DNA from: Bartonella elizabethae F9251 = ATCC 49927 | Lineage (GTDB): Bacteria; Pseudomonadota; Alphaproteobacteria; Rhizobiales; Rhizobiaceae | Length of the DNA stretch: 61,276 nt | Direction: 5' to 3' | Assembly: GCF_000518165.1 (NCBI RefSeq) | Contig: NZ_JADB01000009.1 | Span: forward strand, 7,501 to 68,776 | In this document: one piece after another, positions 27,305 to 36,399 of the stretch | Numbering within the stretch: the stretch's first letter is position 1 | How the letters are laid out: every line of letters begins with the position of its first letter | The notes under the pieces: model-generated | Database searches by the model: none | What the model was told of the DNA's origin: nothing | Seen by the model: the letters and a program-made list of their open reading frames with translations, nothing else | Made by a program: the position numbers and the translations under genes

Positions 27305-29145
27305 TCTTGCACTTCTTTTTTGGGTGATTTTCTCCACATGGCTTTCAAATTGTCAAAAAGCTCAATTTTAACTCCTTGGCGCTTCATCATGATACCTTGC
27401 TGAACGATTGACAATATATTGTTCCATGCCCAATAAATGACAAGACCAACAGGAAAAGAGGCGAGCATATAAGTAAAGACAACAGGCATCCATGTGAAAA
27501 TCATCGCTTGGGTTTGATCTTGAGGAGCGGGATTCATACGCATTTGTAAAAACATTGTTATTCCCATAATCAAAGGCCACGCACCAATCATAAGAAATGC
27601 TGGCGTTGTGTAGGGCAAGAGACCAAACAAGTTGAAAAGAGACGTTGGATCAGGGGCTGCTAAATCTTGAATCCAGCCAAAGAAAGGGGCATGGCGCATT
27701 TCAATGGTGATATAGAGAACTTTATAAAGAGCAAAGAATATTGGAAATTGAACCAACATTGGCCAACAACCGGCAAGGGGATTAATTTTTTCGGTTTTAT
27801 ACAGTTCTATGATTGCTTGCTGTTGTTTAGGCCGGTCATCAGGATATTTTTCTTTTATTTCTAGCAACCGCGGTTGTATAAGCTTCATGCGCGCCATAGA
27901 TTTATAAGATTTATTGGCGAGAGGGAAAAGAAGTGTTTTCAAGAGCACTGTAACTAGAAGAATGGCAATACCAAAATTTCCTGTTTGCTTATAAAGAATG
28001 TCAATGAGGGCAAACATGGGTTTTGTGATGAAATCAAACCAGCCCCAATCAATTAAGAGAGCAAACTTGTTGATTTTTAGGTCATTTTGATAGTGATTAA
28101 TGATTTCAACTTGTTTTGCACCAGCAAAAAGACGATTTGTAACGGTTTTTGTTTCATTGGGAGCAATCGTTAAAGGCGATCCTAGCAAGTCAGATTGATA
28201 ATGTGTTTGCAAACGATCAAAATAAATAAAACGACTTGTATATTCTTTATCTTGCGGGGGAATAACCGCTACAGCCCAATACTTATCGGTAATACCAATC
28301 CAGCCTCCTGTTACTTTGGAAAAAGTCATACTCTTTTGTCCATTATCAGGATTTGGATCAAGCTCTGCTAAGGTTTTATATTTTTCAGTTTTGAGCGAAT
28401 CTCCAGCAATACCGATCATCCCCTCATGAAGCAAATAGGTGGCATTGGTATGTTCTGGTGGTGCTGCACGTGCAACGCGCGCATAGGAGGAGAGATAAAC
28501 CGGTTGATCACTTTCATTGCTGATAGAATCCTCAATGGTAAACATGTAATGATCATCAACAGAAAGGGTACGGCGGAAGATTTGTCCCTGTCCGTTATTA
28601 TAGATTAAAGTGATGGGTGTTGAAGGGGTCAGGGTTGTATTGTTTCCCTCTATTTGCCACTGTGTATCAGATTGAGGTAAAGCTTTTGCTGGCAAGGACG
28701 CACTTGCAAAACCAAATTCAGCAAGATAGGTTGTTTTGAACCCTTTAGGATTCAACAAATCGATTTCCGGTGATTTCTTATCGACGGTTACACGATATCT
28801 CTTGAGGTGAAGATCATCAAATTGTGCACCAACAAGATTAATAGAGCCTTCCAATTCATCTGTTTTGATCGCAACACGCTCTGTTTTGGCTAATACAGCT
28901 TTCCGGATTTCAGGAGTCATTGGCTGTTCGATGATTGATGTTGCTTGATGTGTTGAGGGATCGTCAGAAGAATTCGTCGTGGTAATAGAAAGGGATGAAT
29001 GTTGTTTTGACGATTGCTGTTGTTGCGCAATGACTCGTTGTTTTTGTAACTTTGCTTGTTTGGGAGCAACATGAAGAAATTGCCATGCGATGAGCACTAC
29101 GAAAGATAAGCCAATAGCGATAAAGAAATTGCGGTTATATTCCAT
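27301..29145 (-). CDS. yidC: Membrane protein insertase YidC
   Basis: 614-aa inner-membrane insertase that folds proteins into the membrane, alone or with SecYEG. It has an N-terminal TM (about residues 6-24), then a large periplasmic beta-sandwich region (about 60-350). The conserved C-terminal 60KD_IMP domain begins near [18 protein letters not shown] and contains the hydrophilic-groove Arg in [32 protein letters not shown] and [20 protein letters not shown] Gln/Ser-rich linker ([11 protein letters not shown]) follows TM1. The ATG at 29145 has AAGGGA with 6-nt spacing and overlaps rnpA by 11 nt. Length is normal for alphaproteobacteria. Confidence 0.97.
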   Translation of the reverse strand: MEYNRNFFIAIGLSFVVLIAWQFLHVAPKQAKLQKQRVIAQQQQSSKQHSSLSITTTNSSDDPSTHQATSIIEQPMTPEIRKAVLAKTERVAIKTDELEGSINLVGAQFDDLHLKRYRVTVDKKSPEIDLLNPKGFKTTYLAEFGFASASLPAKALPQSDTQWQIEGNNTTLTPSTPITLIYNNGQGQIFRRTLSVDDHYMFTIEDSISNESDQPVYLSSYARVARAAPPEHTNATYLLHEGMIGIAGDSLKTEKYKTLAELDPNPDNGQKSMTFSKVTGGWIGITDKYWAVAVIPPQDKEYTSRFIYFDRLQTHYQSDLLGSPLTIAPNETKTVTNRLFAGAKQVEIINHYQNDLKINKFALLIDWGWFDFITKPMFALIDILYKQTGNFGIAILLVTVLLKTLLFPLANKSYKSMARMKLIQPRLLEIKEKYPDDRPKQQQAIIELYKTEKINPLAGCWPMLVQFPIFFALYKVLYITIEMRHAPFFGWIQDLAAPDPTSLFNLFGLLPYTTPAFLMIGAWPLIMGITMFLQMRMNPAPQDQTQAMIFTWMPVVFTYMLASFPVGLVIYWAWNNILSIVQQGIMMKRQGVKIELFDNLKAMWRKSPKKEVQE

Positions 29146-29527
29146 TCGTATTCCCTTGTTGTCGTTGCTGATGTTTTGTTTTTGGTTTTATTCGCCGATT
29201 CAATTCACTAATTAAAGATGTGAAAGGCGCATGTAATGCGTCACGATACGCTACAATGACATAGTCAGTCCCTGCTTCCATGTGGTTTGTTACACCAACC
29301 CTTACAGCTTCACGCAAGCGCCTTTTTATACGATTCCGTTTCACAGCATTCCCGTTTTTACGGGTAACAGTGAAACCTACACGCGCAACAAGAGAAGATT
29401 TTCTTTCTGTTGTTTGTTCACGAGATTTAACTTCGAGTAAAAATAAAGGACCACGTCGTTTTTCTCCTGTACGGACAGACAAAAAGTCTGCTCTTTTGCG
29501 AATGCGGCAGGGATGTTTTTTCTTCAT
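29135..29527 (-). CDS. rnpA: Ribonuclease P protein component
   Basis: 130-aa basic protein that binds RNase P RNA and helps cut the 5' leader from pre-tRNAs. The family signature is visible: [20 protein letters not shown], then [20 protein letters not shown] and [10 protein letters not shown] (RNR box), and [10 protein letters not shown] near the C-terminus. I place the start at ATG 29527 ([15 protein letters not shown]); the frame reaches an upstream TTG at 29569 but those residues do not fit the family. It lies 119 nt after rpmH and overlaps yidC by 11 nt. Confidence 0.95.
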   Translation of the reverse strand: MKKKHPCRIRKRADFLSVRTGEKRRGPLFLLEVKSREQTTERKSSLVARVGFTVTRKNGNAVKRNRIKRRLREAVRVGVTNHMEAGTDYVIVAYRDALHAPFTSLISELNRRIKPKTKHQQRQQGNTNGI

Positions 29528-29646
29528 AAAAGAACATTTCGCAATTTCACTAAATCCTTGGCTGACCAAGCATTAGAGGTTCATAACAAAAGTTTCACAA
29601 CGAAGAAATAATGAGCAGTCGTCAACGGTTGTGAAAATTTAAGTGG

Positions 29647-29781
29647 TTAAGCAGAGAGCCGCTTACGTCCACGAGCACGTCTTGCAGCAATAACTTTACG
29701 TCCTCCAGCTGTAGCCATGCGTGCACGAAATCCATGGCGGCGTTTACGGACAAGTTTAGAGGGTTGGTACGTACGTTTCAT
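29647..29781 (-). CDS. rpmH: 50S ribosomal protein L34
   Basis: 44-aa very basic ribosomal protein. The translation begins [20 protein letters not shown] and ends [18 protein letters not shown], matching L34 end to end. It is encoded leftward from ATG 29781 to TAA 29647, directly ahead of rnpA, the classic rpmH-rnpA order. No dnaA gene or DnaA-box cluster is seen nearby, consistent with alphaproteobacteria, where this block is not next to dnaA. Confidence 0.97.
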   Translation of the reverse strand: MKRTYQPSKLVRKRRHGFRARMATAGGRKVIAARRARGRKRLSA

Positions 29782-30373
29782 TTATTTAAATACCGCGGAG
29801 TGCGGCCCTTCTTAATCTTCGTTTTATGAGCAGTTCTGCGCGTGATGAACAATTTTATCCTATCAGACAGCTGTTAACCCATAAGAAAAAATATGAAAAA
29901 AGTCAATCTCAGATTGTTTTTTCTTACGTTTGAAAAAATACAAAACACCTTATAACTGTTTGTGACACTTTTTTATGATACTTTGAAAGTTTCAGAAAAT
30001 AGCGGTTGAGTCTGCAGAAAATGAACGGCAAGAATGTTAAAGACTTAAAGAAAGCATGACAGATTATTGTATGCTCAATTAAAAAAATATTTTGATATTA
30101 AGAGTTTTTCTCAAGTTTTGTGTTTTATAAAATCCTTATCAAAATATTCATTAAAGTGTTAGTGCACAAACGTGATTGATAGGCTTTTAATAGCGGATTT
30201 TGTGCATGAGTTTTTTTATTCAAGAGTGGTTTCGTGTTTTATAAAGAGATAAAATGTAAGGCATTTATATTTTGTAACTCTTAAACTAAAGTAGAAAATA
30301 TTAGGTGATGAACCTGTCAGTATTTTTCGTTCGTATGCTTGTATTTGTTGGTATTTTATAGAGAGGAAAGAGC
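29782..30373. other. Spacer between divergent rpmH and mrp
   Basis: About 590 AT-rich nt holding promoters for the divergent rpmH and mrp units. No gene seen. Confidence 0.5.
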
Positions 30374-31435
30374 GTGGATCCTATCACAAGTGAGGCTGTC
30401 CGCAACGTGCTATGTAAAGTCAAAGGACCAGGTCTTGAAAGCGATATTGTATCGTTGGGGCTTCTTTCAGAAATATTCATTGCTGATGGCAAGGTTTTCT
30501 TTTCCATTACAGTTCCTGATGGACGCGTGCAAGAATGGGAATCATTGCGCCGTTCTGCTGAGGAGCTGGTATGCGCTTTGGAGGGGGTCCAATCTGTTGT
30601 TGTTACGCTTACAGCAGAAAAAACAACAAAGGGAGTACCTCGACGCAGAGCGAATCTCTTGCCTGTGAAAATGCCCATAGAAGGGGTACGTCATGTTATG
30701 GCTGTTGCTTCTGGAAAAGGAGGGGTGGGAAAATCGACGATGGCAATCAATATCGCTTTAGCTTTACAAGATTCAGGTTTCAAAACAGGGGTGATGGATG
30801 CAGATATCTATGGTCCATCTTTGCCACGTTTGACGGGACTTGTTAACCAAAAACCACAGTTCATGGGAGGAAAAAAGATTCAACCTCTTGAAAAATTTGG
30901 TCTTAAATTAATGTCAATGGGTTTTTTGGTTGAGGAAGAAAAGCCGGTGGTCTGGCGTGGTCCTATGGTTATGGCTGCTGTAACGCAATTGTTACGAGAT
31001 GTTGTATGGGGACCTTTGGACGTTTTAGTCGTCGATATGCCGCCGGGTACAGGGGATGCACAACTAACACTTGCACAGCAGGTACAATTAACGGGGGCGT
31101 TGGTTGTTTCTACGCCGCAGGATCTTGCTTTAGTTGATGCACGTAAAGCGATAGAAATGTTCATGAAAGTTAATGTTCCTATTTTAGGACTGATTGAGAA
31201 TATGAGTTATTTTATCGCTCCTGATACAGGAAAACGCTACGATATTTTTGGCCATGGTGGTGCACGGGGAGAAGCGGAACGTCGAGAGGTCCCTTTCTTA
31301 GCAGAAATACCGCTTGATGCAGCTTTACGATTTTCTTCAGATGAGGGGATCCCTATTTTTGTTGCTCAGCCTGATGGTGAGCATGCTCAACTATATCGTA
31401 CAATTGTTGATCAGATAAAAAATAAACTCTTTTGA
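30374..31435 (+). CDS. mrp: Iron-sulfur cluster carrier ATPase Mrp/ApbC
   Basis: 353-aa cytoplasmic P-loop protein (ParA/MinD-like) that carries Fe-S clusters to apoproteins. Residues 1-80 are a MIP18/DUF59 domain. The deviant Walker A is GKGGVGKS at about 114-121; DADIYGPSLPRL (switch I) and VVDMPPGTGDAQL (Walker B/switch II) follow. The region that in many homologues holds the cluster-bridging CxxC reads FIAPDTGKRYDIFGHGG here, so both Cys are absent. The start is GTG 30374, with GAGG 7 nt upstream. It is monocistronic and divergent from rpmH. Confidence 0.92.
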   Translation: MDPITSEAVRNVLCKVKGPGLESDIVSLGLLSEIFIADGKVFFSITVPDGRVQEWESLRRSAEELVCALEGVQSVVVTLTAEKTTKGVPRRRANLLPVKMPIEGVRHVMAVASGKGGVGKSTMAINIALALQDSGFKTGVMDADIYGPSLPRLTGLVNQKPQFMGGKKIQPLEKFGLKLMSMGFLVEEEKPVVWRGPMVMAAVTQLLRDVVWGPLDVLVVDMPPGTGDAQLTLAQQVQLTGALVVSTPQDLALVDARKAIEMFMKVNVPILGLIENMSYFIAPDTGKRYDIFGHGGARGEAERREVPFLAEIPLDAALRFSSDEGIPIFVAQPDGEHAQLYRTIVDQIKNKLF

Positions 31436-31520
31436 ATGTATGTTTGTTTAAGAGAGTTTACTAAAACACAACGATGAAAGACGTAAAAATCGTTGCTTCT
31501 TATGAAAGAAAGAAAAATGG

Positions 31521-31543
31521 GAAAAGACTTTGTCAGTCTTTTC
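31521..31543 (+). terminator. Possible terminator hairpin after mrp
   Basis: 9-bp stem GAAAAGACT / AGTCTTTTC with a 5-nt loop, 86 nt past mrp. The T-run lies inside the stem, so termination is less certain. Confidence 0.4.
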
Positions 31544-31609
31544 ATTCAAATGTTAAAGAATGAATGATCTTCCTATAAGCAATTTGGTGCTATAAAAATA
31601 TCTTGAAGA

Positions 31610-31819
31610 TTAACCAAAAGATTTATTGCTATTCATGTCAATTAAAAGAATGGGTAAATTAAAGGAATAGGCACTTAAAAAGCCCATTTGTTCTGCTCTT
31701 GAAAGATCTATAGCAGAAAATTTTATCAATTCATGTTCACAAAAAGCTCTATTAATCACCCAATAATTCTCTCTTAATTGAGATGAGAAAAAATGTTGCT
31801 CAAGTCTTGTTAGAAGCAT
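31610..31819 (-). CDS. Hypothetical 69-aa protein overlapping proC-like gene
   Basis: A 69-codon frame starting at ATG 31819, overlapping the 3' end of the proC-like gene by 20 nt. The sequence (MLLTRLEQHFFSSQLRENYW ... LPILLIDMNSNKSFG) has protein-like composition without a TM segment or known motif. The overlap would allow translational coupling. It may be a lineage-specific small protein, the remnant of a larger gene, or chance. Confidence 0.3.
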   Translation of the reverse strand: MLLTRLEQHFFSSQLRENYWVINRAFCEHELIKFSAIDLSRAEQMGFLSAYSFNLPILLIDMNSNKSFG

Positions 31820-32591
31820 TTATTTTTTGTAAAGTCACCTCAAGAGCCATTGTTAAAGCTCTTCTTCCCCCTTGATGAGAAAAATAATTTGACAAAAATT
31901 CATTTGTTCCCCCCTTTGTTGAAAATTCTTTTTCAAGCAGTGAAAAATTAAGATTGGTAGAACGATCCGTTGCTATAATTTTACGCATTTCATCCGTAAG
32001 ATTTACAAACATCATGGTAAGGAACTCTGCTGATTGCTGTTTTTTCAACCCCTGTGTTATAAACCATTGATGGGCTGTTTCTATAAAATTAAAGTATACG
32101 CCCATAAGAGAACCCGCTGTCATAAAAAGATTAAACTGCTCTTCTTCCTCTAGCACCAAGGTGCCGCCCAATGCATCAAATAAGGTACGTAAAAAGGGAT
32201 GATCGGGATAAATGGGGGTTAAATTTTTGCACTCTGCGACAAAAGGTAACGGAACAGCACGATAAACTTTATGGTTGATCCACGCTTCCACTTGTGCTGC
32301 TGTTGCCATAGCGAGAACGGAAACAACCAAATGTTCTGGACGAAAACGAAGAGAGCGCAAAACACTTTCTGCAATTTGGTTGGGCAAACAAAGAAAAATA
32401 CACTCACTCACATCGAGCAACGCTTGGTTATTTTCAGCAATCACAACCTTATCATAAGTGCGTGAAAGACGCTCTGCTATTTCAGCATTGCGCGGTGAAA
32501 CAATAATGGAAGAAACATTAAAGGCGCTTGTCATGAGGCCATCGATTATGCAAGCGCTGATTGTACCTGTTCCCAAAAAGCCTAGTTTCAT
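31800..32591 (-). CDS. Pyrroline-5-carboxylate reductase-like protein
   Basis: 263-aa cytoplasmic NAD(P)-dependent oxidoreductase of the ProC family, which converts pyrroline-5-carboxylate to proline. The N-terminal Rossmann loop reads KLGFLGTGTISACII (GxGxxx). CIFLCLPNQIAESVL and VVSVLAMATAAQVEAWI match the middle of the domain. The C-terminal dimerisation helices include TAGSLMGVYFNF and FSTKGGTNEFLSNYF, the equivalent of the substrate-binding SPGGTT stretch. It is slightly divergent at the usual GGGNMA and PGGTT motifs, so a related role is possible. It lies 55 nt after a small membrane-protein gene, same direction. Confidence 0.75.
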   Translation of the reverse strand: MKLGFLGTGTISACIIDGLMTSAFNVSSIIVSPRNAEIAERLSRTYDKVVIAENNQALLDVSECIFLCLPNQIAESVLRSLRFRPEHLVVSVLAMATAAQVEAWINHKVYRAVPLPFVAECKNLTPIYPDHPFLRTLFDALGGTLVLEEEEQFNLFMTAGSLMGVYFNFIETAHQWFITQGLKKQQSAEFLTMMFVNLTDEMRKIIATDRSTNLNFSLLEKEFSTKGGTNEFLSNYFSHQGGRRALTMALEVTLQKINASNKT

Positions 32592-32646
32592 TTTTATTTC
32601 TCAGTTTTATCTTTTAAAAGGAATCTCAATCAATATTTCAGGTGTT

Positions 32647-32892
32647 TTAACTAACATAAATGCTAATTGAAGAAGCAACACAGAGCATTGCAAGAATAAT
32701 CAACCCCAAATAGATTTTGGGCTTGTCAAACAGAACGGCAAAAGCAGAAAACCAACCAACAATAGCTGCGGCTAATGCAAATAAAAAACCTGGTTTATTC
32801 ATCAGTACAATATGCATTGCCATTAAACCACCAATAATCAGCGCTCCAAAAACAATGAGCAAACCTGTTGCAAACTTTTCATAATCATCCAT
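32647..32892 (-). CDS. Small multi-pass membrane protein
   Basis: 81-aa protein with three hydrophobic segments (about residues 8-30, 35-54 and 60-80; for example KFATGLLIVFGALIIGGLMA). No enzymatic motif. The start is well supported: AAGGAG lies 6 nt before ATG 32892. The context is a leftward run rsmI-yraN-this gene-proC-like. Function unknown. Confidence 0.65.
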   Translation of the reverse strand: MDDYEKFATGLLIVFGALIIGGLMAMHIVLMNKPGFLFALAAAIVGWFSAFAVLFDKPKIYLGLIILAMLCVASSISIYVS

Positions 32893-32995
32893 ATTTCGCT
32901 CCTTATAGCGCTCAAACGATTATAGACTTTTTAACGTATATATACATAAAGGAGAAATGTTTTTTATGGAGTATGGTTAAAACATGGGGCGCCTC

Positions 32996-33376
32996 TTATT
33001 GGTCAGAGGTAAAAAATGCGGGGATATGCTGTGGCAAACGCCAAGGTAAAATTGCAATCAAATCAAAGCGTACAGACAAAAGCGCATAATCTTTTTGTCG
33101 TGCAAGCCAAATATCGGCTGCTGCCTCAATTCGCTTTTCATTCATTCGGGAAACCGCTTCCATTGCTTCCGCCAACGTTGAACGTGCTTTAACTTCAACA
33201 ATTAACACAAGGTTTCCACGTCGTGCAATTAAATCAATTTCCCCACACTTTGTTTTAAAACGCATTTCGGCTATGTGAAATCCTTTGAAACGCAACCACC
33301 AAGCGGCCAATTTTTCTGCACGAATCCCTCGATAAAAAGACTTTTGTCTCTGTTTTTTTTGTATCGTTTTACGCAT
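32996..33376 (-). CDS. yraN: YraN/UPF0102 family nuclease-fold protein
   Basis: 126-aa basic protein of the UPF0102 family, which has a restriction-endonuclease-like fold and is predicted to act on nucleic acid. Motifs seen: GIRAEKLAAWWLRFKGFHIA (N-terminal helix), then KTKCGEIDLIARRGNLVLIV, and EVKAR, giving the E-D-ExK arrangement. The C-terminal RFDLIAI strand is also present. It starts at ATG 33376, 4 nt after rsmI, the standard rsmI-yraN pairing. Cellular function in bacteria is still unclear. Confidence 0.9.
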   Translation of the reverse strand: MRKTIQKKQRQKSFYRGIRAEKLAAWWLRFKGFHIAEMRFKTKCGEIDLIARRGNLVLIVEVKARSTLAEAMEAVSRMNEKRIEAAADIWLARQKDYALLSVRFDLIAILPWRLPQHIPAFFTSDQ

Positions 33377-33380
33377 TATT

Positions 33381-34271
33381 TTACATATTTTTTAGAAAAA
33401 TTAGCCGTTGGAAAAGTTCTTGCTTTTTAAACCCAGTCTTTTTTGCAACCAAAGCTGCGGCTTGAGCCGCGGAATGTGTTTGTGCGTGTTCTAATAACAC
33501 TTCATCAACTTCTTGATCACTTAGCACATTTAAGCAAGAAGATGATGACTCTCCAACAAGCACAACAATTTCCCCACGAATCTGTGTCTGTTTTTTATAA
33601 CTTTCCAACAAACTTCCCAAATTAGAAACGTCTACGGTTTCAAATTTTTTGGTTAATTCACGACAAATGGCGGCAGGTCTATCCGCTGAGAAAAGAGTGA
33701 CCATATCTTGTAAAGTTTCAATAAGACGATGTGGTGATTCATAAAAAATCAAAGTTGCTGGAATCTCTTTTAATTGTTCCAATCGTTTTTGACGCTGTGC
33801 TTTGCGGGAACTCAAAAAACCTGCGAAGAAAAAGCTATCGGTCGGAAGCCCTGTCGGTATCAGGGCAGCTAAAAGAGCTGAGGCTCCAGGGATCGGAATA
33901 ATTTTATGACCTTTCTTACGGGCTTCTTCAACTAATCGAAATCCAGGGTCAGAGATAAGCGGTGTTCCCGCATCTGAAACAAGCGCTACCGTTTTGTTTT
34001 CTGCTAAAGCCGCTAAGAGCTTTGGACCTGCTTTTTGCGCATTATATTCATGATAGAGAAAAGCTTTTTTTTGAATACCGTAACGTTCCAACAAAACACG
34101 TGTTATCCGCGTATCCTCACACGCTAAAATATCAACACCTGCCAGCACTTGCAAAGCACGAAGCGTAATATCTGCAAGATTTCCAATAGGCGTTGCTACA
34201 AGATAAAGCCCTGGCTCTATGATGGGGGCCGAATAAGCATGTGTACCTATAAAATATACTTTCTCACACAT
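33381..34271 (-). CDS. rsmI: 16S rRNA (cytidine-1402-2'-O)-methyltransferase
   Basis: 296-aa SAM-dependent enzyme that 2'-O-methylates C1402 in the decoding centre of 16S rRNA. It belongs to the tetrapyrrole (corrin/porphyrin) methylase fold. Seen: GLYLVATPIGNLADITLRAL near the N-terminus, LACEDTRITRVLLERYGI, the SAM-binding loop VALVSDAGTPLISDPGFRLV, PGASALLAALIPTGLPTDSF, and LIFYESPHRL. The C-terminal 50 residues (QEVDEVLLEH ... AAQAAALVAKKTGFKKQELF) form the extra helical domain. ATG at 34271. It is the first gene of the rsmI-yraN unit. Confidence 0.95.
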   Translation of the reverse strand: MCEKVYFIGTHAYSAPIIEPGLYLVATPIGNLADITLRALQVLAGVDILACEDTRITRVLLERYGIQKKAFLYHEYNAQKAGPKLLAALAENKTVALVSDAGTPLISDPGFRLVEEARKKGHKIIPIPGASALLAALIPTGLPTDSFFFAGFLSSRKAQRQKRLEQLKEIPATLIFYESPHRLIETLQDMVTLFSADRPAAICRELTKKFETVDVSNLGSLLESYKKQTQIRGEIVVLVGESSSSCLNVLSDQEVDEVLLEHAQTHSAAQAAALVAKKTGFKKQELFQRLIFLKNM

Positions 34272-34567
34272 GCTCTTTTCTCTTCATCAAATTCTCCTTA
34301 CCACAATAAGATTTTTATCCGTACTCATAAGTTATTTTTTCTCACTTTTTACCAGCAGATTTTTATCATTACAACGGCTTATTTGCTCGAGACTCCTTGC
34401 TGAAATCGTTGATCACTTCACAATAGGATAATTTTTTGTATCGTGAAAGAGCTTAATGCATGAAGGTGATTGATAGATTTCTGATTTGAAGGAAAATATT
34501 TTGATTCATTGCGTTTTGTCTATTTCAATTTTAGGAGAACGAACAATGATGATATTGGAAGGAGAGA
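34272..34567. other. Spacer between ETF-QO and rsmI
   Basis: About 300 nt after the ETF-QO stop and before rsmI; no gene or strong hairpin seen. Confidence 0.4.
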
Positions 34568-36229
34568 TTACATATTGGGGTAGAAGGGACCCTCGCTGCC
34601 TTGTGGACAGGTCCAGGTGATGTTTTGATTTGGATCTTTGAGGTCGCACGTTTTACAATGTATGCAATTTGAAGCGTTGATCCTATACGTTAGATGATCA
34701 TGAGACTCTAGCCATTCGTAGACAGCGGCGGGGCAATAGCGTGTAGAAGGTCCTCCATAGATTGCATATTCGGAGTCCTTTTGTTTTTCTAAAGAGGCTA
34801 TTTTTAAATGACAAGGTTGATTTTCTTCATGGTGCGTATTGGAAAGGGCAACACTTGTAAGGCGGTCAAAAGTTATAATACCATCGGGTTTTGGGTAAGC
34901 AATGGGGTGAAATTTTTCTGCTGGTTCAAGACAGGCATAATCTTCCTTGCCATGGGAGAGTGTTTTAAATAAGGAAAATCCGAATAGTTGTTGCCACCAC
35001 ATATCAAAACCGGCAAGTTTAATTCCATATTTTGTCCCATATTTTGCCCATAGCGGTTTGGCATTTCGCACTTTATAAAGATCTTTACCGATGGGCCCTT
35101 TTCGCCATTGTTCTTCGATTTCTTTAACTTCATCGTGGGCACGACCTTGTGCGAGAGCGGTAGCAATTTTATCGGCGGCTAATATCCCCGATAAGATGGC
35201 ATTGTGTGATCCTTTGATACGAGGAACATTGACAAGGCCAGCCGAGCAGCCAATAAGCACTCCACCAGGAAAGGTGAGTTTTGGTACAGATTGCCATCCT
35301 CCTTCACTGATCACACGCGCCCCATAGGAAAGACGTTTTGCTCCTTTGAAGATTTCATAGAGTTTTGGATGGGTTTTAAAACGTTGAAATTCTTCAAAGG
35401 GAGAAAGATAAGGATTTTTGTAATCTAAGTGCACAACAAAACCGATAGAAATGATATTGTTTTCTTGGTGATAAAGAAAACCACCCCCACCGGTATAATT
35501 GTCTAAGGGCCAACCGGTGAAATGTTGCACTAAACCGCGTTGGTGTTTTTCGGGATCAATTTCCCAGAGCTCTTTGAGACCGAGACCAAATTTCTGGGGT
35601 TCACGATTCTTGCTAAGGTTAAAATGCTGTATCAGTTGTTTTGCAATAGAGCCGCGTGCGCCTTCCGCAATTAGTGTATATTTTGCCAATAATGCCATAC
35701 CAGGCATATAATTTTTTCCAAGCGTTCCATCTTTGTTAAGTCCCATATCCCCTGTGAGAACACCAATGATGGCTCCGTTCTCATTCTGGATGGTTTCTGT
35801 TGCAGCAAAACCTGGATAAATTTCTACACCCAGTGCTTCGGCTTTTTTGCTGAGCCAGCGGCAAACATTCCCAAGTGAAACGATATAACACCCGTCATTG
35901 GATAAGATTTTGGGGTGCAAGATATTGGGCAATCGTGTCGCTTTTTGAGGCTTTAGAAAAAAAAACTGATCACGGGTGACAGGGGTTGTGAAGGGATGGT
36001 CGTGATCACTTCTCCATTCCGGTAAAAGTGTATCAATACCGATGGGGTCAACAACGGCGCCAGAAAGAATATGGGCTCCAACTTCAGTCCCTTTTTCAAC
36101 AATTGTGACAGAAAGCTCAGGATTAATTTGTTTCAGACGAATTGCTGCAGAAAGCCCTGCAGGACCTGCTCCGACAATGACGATGTCAAACTCCATACTT
36201 TCACGCTGGTCATGCAGAGGTGCTTTCAT
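34568..36229 (-). CDS. Electron-transfer flavoprotein-ubiquinone oxidoreductase
   Basis: 553-aa membrane-associated flavoprotein passing electrons from reduced ETF to ubiquinone. N-terminal FAD-binding MEFDIVIVGAGPAGLSAAIR with VEKGTEVGAHILSGAV; middle region GLGLKELWEI and LVNVPRIKGSHNA. A C-terminal 4Fe-4S domain has Cys in NASNCIHCKTCD and ITWTCPQG. Length and motif order match ETF-QO. The frame starts at ATG 36229, and a downstream ATG (M12) is also possible; neither has an ideal ribosome-binding site. A GGAG inside the etfA-derived fragment lies about 17 nt upstream. It forms a unit with etfA and etfB, with a duplication scar in between. Confidence 0.95.
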   Translation of the reverse strand: MKAPLHDQRESMEFDIVIVGAGPAGLSAAIRLKQINPELSVTIVEKGTEVGAHILSGAVVDPIGIDTLLPEWRSDHDHPFTTPVTRDQFFFLKPQKATRLPNILHPKILSNDGCYIVSLGNVCRWLSKKAEALGVEIYPGFAATETIQNENGAIIGVLTGDMGLNKDGTLGKNYMPGMALLAKYTLIAEGARGSIAKQLIQHFNLSKNREPQKFGLGLKELWEIDPEKHQRGLVQHFTGWPLDNYTGGGGFLYHQENNIISIGFVVHLDYKNPYLSPFEEFQRFKTHPKLYEIFKGAKRLSYGARVISEGGWQSVPKLTFPGGVLIGCSAGLVNVPRIKGSHNAILSGILAADKIATALAQGRAHDEVKEIEEQWRKGPIGKDLYKVRNAKPLWAKYGTKYGIKLAGFDMWWQQLFGFSLFKTLSHGKEDYACLEPAEKFHPIAYPKPDGIITFDRLTSVALSNTHHEENQPCHLKIASLEKQKDSEYAIYGGPSTRYCPAAVYEWLESHDHLTYRINASNCIHCKTCDLKDPNQNITWTCPQGSEGPFYPNM

Positions 36230-36232
36230 GGC

Positions 36233-36350
36233 TTATAAAGCTTTCTCCAATTCTGGAACAGTTTGGCGTGGATTGCCCACAAGAGGTAAAACAACGATTT
36301 GCATGGCGAAAAGTTCTATTAGTGTCGATTTTCTGTTTGAACAATCATTT
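36233..36350 (-). pseudogene. Duplicated 3' stub of etfA
   Basis: On the minus strand this reads PMQIVVLPLVGNPRQTVPEL, then EKAL and stop. The true etfA end reads PIMQIADYALVGDLHQIIPE, then LEKAL and stop. The DNA TTCTGGAA[TC]... through CTTTATAA is nearly identical over the last 25 nt. Only about the final 35 codons remain, so this is a fragment left by duplication, not a gene. It now forms the 5' flank of ETF-QO. Confidence 0.75.
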
Positions 36351-36396
36351 TGTGAAAATTCATCTCTTCCTGTTGAAGAAGCTGAGAGGCATTCAT
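36335..36396 (-). pseudogene. Duplicated 5' stub of ETF-QO
   Basis: Directly after the true etfA stop, the minus strand reads MNASQLLQQEEMNFHKMIV. The true ETF-QO begins MKAPLHDQRESMEFDIVIV. The nucleotide match continues over about 55 nt from the ATG. The stub then runs into the etfA 3' stub near an ATTGTT found in both parent genes, the apparent deletion junction. Confidence 0.65.
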
Positions 36397-36399
36397 AGC

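Noticed and set aside
36042..36398. 118-codon plus-strand frame over the ETF-QO start and scar
   Set aside because: Antisense to ETF-QO and to recognisable etfA/ETF-QO fragments; no coding evidence.
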